NCBI GenBank assembly: GCA_046542255.1
Contig: JBKHBT010000037.1
Location: 1 to 30,493 of the forward strand
Origin: JBKHBT01 sp046542255
GTDB lineage: Bacteria > UBP14 > UBA6098 > JBKHBT01
Reading direction: 5' to 3'
DNA length: 30,493 nt
Positions 25,825 through 30,493 of the stretch are shown piece after piece (position 1 is the stretch's first letter; the number at the start of each line of letters is the position of its first letter). Under the pieces are notes generated by a model that saw only the letters and a list, made by a program, of their open reading frames with translations, had not been told where the DNA came from and did no database searches. The position numbers and the translations under genes were made by a program.

Positions 25825-25906
25825 AGGAACATTGTTGTCGAGGGTATATAAATGAAAATAGGCTTAGAAACAATATTGTCGAAGGTATATTAATGAAAAT
25901 AGGCAT
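25825..25906 (+). repeat. 41-bp tandem duplication of a translation start region
   Basis: Units 25825-25865 and 25866-25906 match at 35 of 41 positions. Each carries an (A/G)GG site, eight bases and then ATGAAAATAGGC. The second ATG is the start of the metallophosphoesterase gene; the first opens a short upstream frame. Confidence 0.85.
25852..25893 (+). CDS. Upstream ORF of 13 codons, overlapping the next start
   Basis: Encodes MKIGLETILSKVY, whose first four residues copy the start of the following protein. It has its own AGGG site. Its stop TAA shares one base with the next ATG (TAATG), so ribosomes finishing it could re-initiate. It arose from the 41-bp duplication, whose length is not a multiple of three. 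Expression is not shown by the sequence alone. Confidence 0.4.
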   Translation: MKIGLETILSKVY

Positions 25907-26618
25907 TATTTCTGATATACATGGCAATATGGAGGCTCTTAATAAGGCATTGCAGATTCTCGAAGAAAATAATGTCGATGAGATATTTTGCCTTGGCGAT
26001 ATTGTCGGCTATGGGCCGGATCCCGGTGATTGTATCAATAAAATTAAAGAGAACTGTAGCCATGTCGTACTGGGCAATCATGATGCTGCTATAATTGGCA
26101 AAGAAGATGCCCACCGTTTCAATAGATATGCCTTGATTTCCAATTTATGGACAGCCGACCATCTTACCACCGACCAGAAGGCATTCCTAAATGAATTGCC
26201 ATATACATACTCAGACCGTGAAAGCGCACTTTTTGTTCACAGCAGCCCTTTTCAGCCGGAATATTTCAACTATATCCTTTCTCCCGGCGATGCCATGTTT
26301 GAATTTGCAGAATTCTCCGAGAAATTATGTTTCATAGGACATAGCCATAAGCCCGCAATTTTTTCTAATACCTCGGATTATCTGGTTCCTGGCGATACGC
26401 CAATAGACCTTAGCGGCGACCATCGTTTTATTGTCAATGTTGGCTCGGTAGGACAGCCCCGAGATGGCGACTCTAGAGGCTGCCTTATGATTTACGATTC
26501 ATGGAAATTTATCATCGAATACCATAGATTCGAATACCCCTATGAAATTACGCAGGATAAGATAGCTGGCTTCGATCTTCCTGAATTTTTAGCCGAAAGA
26601 CTATCGAGGGGGATGTAG
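25893..26618 (+). CDS. Calcineurin-like metallophosphoesterase
   Basis: 241-residue cytoplasmic enzyme with a two-metal site. Ligands are D8 and H10 (SDIHGN), D36 (LGDIVGYG), N62 and H63 (LGNHD), H116 (FVHSSP), and H150 and H152 (GHSHKP). The C-terminal GSVGQPRDGD near 184 marks the subfamily related to the archaeal phosphodiesterase MJ0936 and YfcE. Substrate is not deducible; homologues hydrolyse phosphodiesters in vitro. An AAGG site lies eight bases before ATG. Translation may be coupled to the 13-codon upstream frame. It stands between nusB and the DUF2723 gene. Confidence 0.88.
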   Translation: MKIGIISDIHGNMEALNKALQILEENNVDEIFCLGDIVGYGPDPGDCINKIKENCSHVVLGNHDAAIIGKEDAHRFNRYALISNLWTADHLTTDQKAFLNELPYTYSDRESALFVHSSPFQPEYFNYILSPGDAMFEFAEFSEKLCFIGHSHKPAIFSNTSDYLVPGDTPIDLSGDHRFIVNVGSVGQPRDGDSRGCLMIYDSWKFIIEYHRFEYPYEITQDKIAGFDLPEFLAERLSRGM

Positions 26619-26713
26619 ATTTCTCTTTTATATTTTCCAATAGCCTATATATTCGTATATTCGTAAGGTTTTTAAAAGTTTGAAAGATGAATTAGATAAT
26701 ATAAGGAGTGAAT

Positions 26714-29368
26714 ATGGCAGAAGACTTAAAAAGAAATGAGTCAACTGAAAATGTGGCTAATAAGCCGATTCCCGGGCAAGTTAATAAGACATTAGAGGAT
26801 AAAACTCGTTTATTAACTTATATTTTTGCTATCATTAGCTTTTTGATAAGCTTTTATGTATATGCATCGACTGCCCAGATTACTACATCCTTCTGGGATT
26901 GTGGCGAATTTATTGCCACATCGTATATTCTTGGAGTGCCTCATCCTCCCGGGGCGCCATTTATTAATATTGTTTATCGCCTTGCATCGATTTTGCCGAT
27001 ACCTGGAGAAATTGCATGGAGAGTGAATCTGGCATCGGGTTTCGGAAATGCACTGGGAATTGGTGTGCTTTTCCTTATTATTGCTAAGGCTCTCAGAACC
27101 TGGTTCATCAAAGTTCGAGATTGGGCAGATATTTCTATTATTATCTCGGGTGCATTTGTTGGTAGCCTGCTTGCTGCATTTGGAAGCACATACTGGTTCA
27201 ATGGAGTCGAGGCGGAAGTGTATGGCCCGGCAATGTTTTGCCTAAATCTTGTGATATATCTGGCACTTCTCTGGAAAGATCATCATCTCAATCCGAAAAG
27301 CGATCGATACCTTGTGCTTATAGCGTTTGTATTGTACCTATCCATGGGTATTCACCTGACTGTACTTATTATTCTCCCTGTTTTGTTTATCTTCTTTATT
27401 ATGAATGATAGAGAGAAAAGATTTTCTCCGATTTTCTGGGGCACATGGATAATACTTTTCTCTGTTGCGATTGGGTTTAAAATTTTCTTGATATTGATGA
27501 TTTCAGGCCTTGTAATATCGATAACGGGATTGATTTTTTCTTCTTTATCACAAAATGCCTCGAATTATAAACGGCAATGGTTAATTGCATTTGTTACATT
27601 ATTGGTTGCGGTTACAGCATATACAGTTAATTCATATACAATTATCCGTTCAAAGGCTGACCCTTTCATAGATGAAAATAATCCTGAAACCTGGGCCGAC
27701 CTCGAAAACTATATGGATCGTAAACAATATGGCCAGGAATCGATGTGGGAGAAGATGTTCACAAGGCGCGCGAAGTGGAAGAACCAGTTCGGAACTCATC
27801 GCAGAATGGGTTTCTGGGGCTTCTATTGGAAACAATACACAAATGATCCCAAAGATACATTCTATGGCATAATTCCTTTTATATTGGCATTATTCGGAAT
27901 GTACTATATGTTTGCCAAGAATAAAAAGATGGGACTATACCTATTTCTGATAACACTCGTTGGCACGGTAGGCCTTATCATCTACATTAATTTCGCAGAT
28001 GGTACGGTACCACCGGACCATCTGGAGGTCAGAGACCGTGACTACTTCTTCACACCAGGATATATGTACCTTTCCGCATTCACAGGTATCGGATTGGCAG
28101 CAATTTTATCCCTGTTTAATTATTTTCGGCGAGAAGGTAATCTTCCGGCATTTTTGACATCGATAATTGCTGTTGTCTTTATGGCTATTCCGGCGATACC
28201 CCTTCAGCAGAACTGGTTCAAACATGACAGAAGCCGAAACTGGATACCGCGAGACTATGCGTATAATATTCTCCAATCCTGCGATGAAAATGCCATTCTA
28301 TTTACAAATGGCGACAATGATACATTCCCACTATGGTTTTTGCAGGCTGTCGAAGGTGTTCGAACAGACGTGATAGTCGCTAATCTTAGCCTTTTGAATA
28401 CTCCATGGTATATTCTTCAGCTCAAGAATAACCTGGGTGTTGATATTCAGATGAGCGACAATAAGATCAAGAATCTACGCGCCTTCCGCGATCCAGACAA
28501 TCCTGAGAATATTATCAGGGTTCAGGATATTATGGTTCAGCATATCATTAAGAATTCTTCCGAAATCAAGATGGCAGCAGATAGCAGCCTTTATTTTGAC
28601 CCTCCGGTTTACTTTGCTGTTACTGTAGCTCCAGACAATAAGCTCTACTTCGATAAGTATCTCAAGATGAATGGCCTTGCATATAAAATGACTACAGAAG
28701 CAGGCGAAAGACAGGTCGATATTCCGCTTATGCAGAAGAATCTTTATTCGACATATCTTTACCGTGGACTCACAGACAGCACTATCTATAAAGATGAAAA
28801 CTCCGACAAATTGATGCAGAATTATATCACGGCTTTTATGACCCTTTCAATGTCTCTCGAAAATGAAGGCGATACCTTAGGTTCTGTCGAGGCGATGGAT
28901 ACTGCACTTACAGTACTCCCATTTAATTGGCATTTATATGCCTTCGCCGGTGATATCTATTCGAAAGCCGGAATGGTTGACCGAATCGAAAAGCTATATG
29001 ATGAAGCTGTCAGGAAAGAACCTGAAAACAATAAGTTGATATCGATGTTCAGCCATTTCCATCGCAGGATGGGTAATGAAGAAAGAGCGCGCGAGATTCT
29101 CGAAAAGGCATATGAGAAATATCCCGATAATCGTGATTTTATGATGGATCTCGTTAGGCTTTACTATATTCAGGAAGAAAGAGCCAAGATGGAAAGCGTC
29201 CTTACCGACTGGAAAATGCGTTATCCAGATGACGAGGAGCTGAATAAGATGATGCGTCCGACAAGTGAAAATACAGTTATTCAGCCGACCACTGCCGATG
29301 GAAAGCCAAAAGTGATGTCGGTTCCTAAAAATCAGCCGGCAACACAGGCAGAAACACAGCCGAAGTAG
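26714..29368 (+). CDS. DUF2723 membrane protein with C-terminal TPR domain
   Basis: 884-residue protein. Residues 30-480 contain about a dozen membrane helices, with SFWDCGEFIATSYILG near 60 carrying D62 and E65, the conserved acidic pair of DUF2723, a GT-C-like fold common in Bacteroidota and relatives. A periplasmic part follows, with IPRDYAYNIL and FTNGDNDTFPLWFLQ typical of the family. TPR-like helices occupy about 700-845 (YAFAGDIYSKAGMVDRIEKL, FSHFHRRMGNEERAREILEK). The tail is rich in Q, T and P. Members are thought to transfer glycans from lipid carriers to proteins, which is inference here. AAGGAG sits five bases before the ATG at 26714. A GTG six bases earlier overlaps that site and is less likely the start. 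Confidence 0.85.
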   Translation: MAEDLKRNESTENVANKPIPGQVNKTLEDKTRLLTYIFAIISFLISFYVYASTAQITTSFWDCGEFIATSYILGVPHPPGAPFINIVYRLASILPIPGEIAWRVNLASGFGNALGIGVLFLIIAKALRTWFIKVRDWADISIIISGAFVGSLLAAFGSTYWFNGVEAEVYGPAMFCLNLVIYLALLWKDHHLNPKSDRYLVLIAFVLYLSMGIHLTVLIILPVLFIFFIMNDREKRFSPIFWGTWIILFSVAIGFKIFLILMISGLVISITGLIFSSLSQNASNYKRQWLIAFVTLLVAVTAYTVNSYTIIRSKADPFIDENNPETWADLENYMDRKQYGQESMWEKMFTRRAKWKNQFGTHRRMGFWGFYWKQYTNDPKDTFYGIIPFILALFGMYYMFAKNKKMGLYLFLITLVGTVGLIIYINFADGTVPPDHLEVRDRDYFFTPGYMYLSAFTGIGLAAILSLFNYFRREGNLPAFLTSIIAVVFMAIPAIPLQQNWFKHDRSRNWIPRDYAYNILQSCDENAILFTNGDNDTFPLWFLQAVEGVRTDVIVANLSLLNTPWYILQLKNNLGVDIQMSDNKIKNLRAFRDPDNPENIIRVQDIMVQHIIKNSSEIKMAADSSLYFDPPVYFAVTVAPDNKLYFDKYLKMNGLAYKMTTEAGERQVDIPLMQKNLYSTYLYRGLTDSTIYKDENSDKLMQNYITAFMTLSMSLENEGDTLGSVEAMDTALTVLPFNWHLYAFAGDIYSKAGMVDRIEKLYDEAVRKEPENNKLISMFSHFHRRMGNEERAREILEKAYEKYPDNRDFMMDLVRLYYIQEERAKMESVLTDWKMRYPDDEELNKMMRPTSENTVIQPTTADGKPKVMSVPKNQPATQAETQPK

Positions 29369-29468
29369 TTTTCAAAGAGAGCCCGACATCTGATATTGCT
29401 ATTTGATGTTGGCATCTCGAGAATTTGGCTCAAGCTGTTTTGGGATAAAGGACGGGGAAAACCCGATA

Positions 29469-29497
29469 GGGCGGAACAATAGTTCCGCCCTTTTTTT
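29469..29497 (+). terminator. Intrinsic terminator after the DUF2723 gene
   Basis: GGGCGGAAC (29469-29477) pairs with GTTCCGCCC (29482-29490) around the loop AATA, followed by seven T's (29491-29497). Two weaker hairpins precede it: CCGACATC 29383-29390 with GATGTTGG 29405-29412, and CGGG 29453-29456 with CCCG 29462-29465. It separates truA from the upstream gene. Confidence 0.92.
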
Positions 29498-29532
29498 ATT
29501 GATTTGATATCAATAAGCCTTATCTTATCGCT

Positions 29533-30297
29533 ATGAATATTCTGCTGGACATATCGTATGATGGTAGTGATTTTCATGGATGGCAGATTCAAAGAGATTT
29601 GCCGACGGTTTGCGGTGTTTTACAAAATGCCATCAGTTGCCTTTATGGTGATGAGCCTGTCAAGCTTATCGGTGTCTCGCGGACGGATGCATCTGTGAAT
29701 GCCCTGTCATATATCGCAAATTTTCACGCCCCCAATGATAAATTTACCCCAAAAAAGCTGAAAAAAGCTCTCAATGCAACCATACCTGAAAGCATAGTGG
29801 TAAACCGCATCGCTTTTGTGGATGATGATTTTCATGCTAGGTTTTCTGCGCTGGGCAAGATTTATCGTTATAATGTAGTCGATATGGATATCGTTTTCGG
29901 CCGAAGATTTTGCCATAGATTCTTTGGAAGACTCGATATCGAAAAACTTAATGAATATGCAAAACTATTTATCGGTGAGCATGATTTTTCTGCCTTTTCG
30001 ATTATCAAATCTATTCCGCCCAATCCGGTTTGCAAAATCACCCAGAGCATCTGGCAGAAACGTATGGATGGTGCTTTTGTTTACGAAATAGAAGGCAATC
30101 GATTTTTACATGAGATGGTCAGGATGATAGTCGGTGCACAGCTCGATATTTGTCGAGGCAGCTTGAAAAAAGAGGATATCCTGAGATTTATCCAGAAGGG
30201 TGAAAGAGTCTCAGAAGATGGTGCTTTACGTAATAATTCGGCACAAATAAAGGTCGCGCCGCCTCATGCTCTTTTCTTGCAAAAAGTAATATATTAA
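29533..30297 (+). CDS. truA: tRNA pseudouridine synthase A
   Basis: 254-residue enzyme that isomerises uridines 38-40 in the tRNA anticodon arm. The start MNILLDISYDGSDFHGWQ is diagnostic. The catalytic aspartate is D52 in GVSRTDASVNAL. The family normally reads GRTDAGVHA, so the two glycines and the histidine here are S, S and N while R-T-D is kept. FSAFS near 153, NRFLHEMVRMIVG near 192 and APPHALFL at the end also match. No Shine-Dalgarno sequence precedes ATG. The gene stands alone after a terminator and needs its own promoter, which I could not place. Confidence 0.93.
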   Translation: MNILLDISYDGSDFHGWQIQRDLPTVCGVLQNAISCLYGDEPVKLIGVSRTDASVNALSYIANFHAPNDKFTPKKLKKALNATIPESIVVNRIAFVDDDFHARFSALGKIYRYNVVDMDIVFGRRFCHRFFGRLDIEKLNEYAKLFIGEHDFSAFSIIKSIPPNPVCKITQSIWQKRMDGAFVYEIEGNRFLHEMVRMIVGAQLDICRGSLKKEDILRFIQKGERVSEDGALRNNSAQIKVAPPHALFLQKVIY

Positions 30298-30352
30298 CCG
30301 AAACCAACCACCACTCTCATTGCAAACCCAGACTCAGTGTTAAATTTATGTA

Positions 30353-30493
30353 AAGTAAACAATCTCGACTTTTATCCTCGTTGAGAAGCTCTGCTTCTCA
30401 ACGTTAAAAAATCTTTGAAGCTCCGCTTCTCTTAGGCTTTAGAAAGAATCGAAGCGGAGCTTCGGAAAAACGTGCGCTACAAAGCAGAGCTTT
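30353..30493 (+). repeat. R2 repeat, copy B, with a cluster of mini-hairpins
   Basis: Intergenic to the window end. 30379-30403 is an 11-base-pair hairpin (CGTTGAGAAGC, loop TCT). GAAGCTCCGCTTC 30417-30429 is self-complementary in its arms and is also the exact reverse complement of GAAGCGGAGCTTC 30451-30463, so the two can pair over 13 bp. CGAAGC-GGA-GCTTCG is at 30450-30464. AAAGC-AGA-GCTTT at 30481-30493 is cut by the window edge. The middle (GGCTTTAGAAAGAAT) is shared with 14619-14704. Confidence 0.7.

Noticed and set aside
1..30493. CRISPR array or tRNA genes
   Set aside because: No regularly spaced direct repeats, and no T-loop/anticodon-arm combination, were seen on either strand by eye.

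Overview
The window comes from a diderm bacterium of moderate-to-low G+C. Two secreted proteins (7219-8472 and 11953-14472) end in type IX secretion (T9SS) sorting domains, and a PorV/PorQ-like outer-membrane protein lies nearby. Tandem 'GWN-L/I-I' beta domains, a DUF2723 membrane protein and a membrane-anchored bactofilin-like protein are also present. Together these point to the FCB superphylum, more likely a less-studied lineage (Cloacimonadota, Zixibacteria, Marinimicrobia or similar) than a typical Bacteroidota. That placement is inference. No rRNA or tRNA was found.

Layout. 156-6626 (minus strand): a NucS-like PD-(D/E)XK nuclease with a C-terminal reader-like domain, a large YgfK-type flavin/iron-sulfur oxidoreductase, and two adjacent response-regulator diguanylate cyclases. 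6801-10860: a transposase-like remnant, an SGNH hydrolase exported by T9SS, a small four-cysteine protein and a GT-C glycosyltransferase, bracketed by two inverted copies of a structured repeat called R1 here. 10997-14472: quinolinate synthase (nadA), then a seven-bladed FG-GAP propeller protein with a T9SS tail. 14473-15218: palindromic repeats and a large SRP RNA with its own promoter. 15263-19049: three envelope genes (bactofilin-like, PorV/PorQ-like, M23 peptidase). 19065-19156: a third R1 copy. 19169-22793 (minus): sppA, ricT and a TPR lipoprotein-like gene in one operon. 22969-25791: a riboflavin cluster ribE-ribBA-ribH followed by nusB. 25852-29497: a metallophosphoesterase behind a 13-codon upstream ORF created by a 41-bp tandem duplication, and a DUF2723/TPR membrane protein ending at a strong terminator. 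29533-30493: truA and another palindrome cluster.

Most genes are housekeeping or envelope genes. No complete new multi-gene defence or biosynthetic system is evident. The least explained signals are non-coding. R1 occurs three times, with 65 nt identical between two copies, a possible three-way junction, and one copy supplying the stop codon of a glycosyltransferase. A second family consists of mini-hairpins with a constant GC-RGA-GC core and arms that differ in sequence but stay complementary. The duplication-derived leader ORF is the third.
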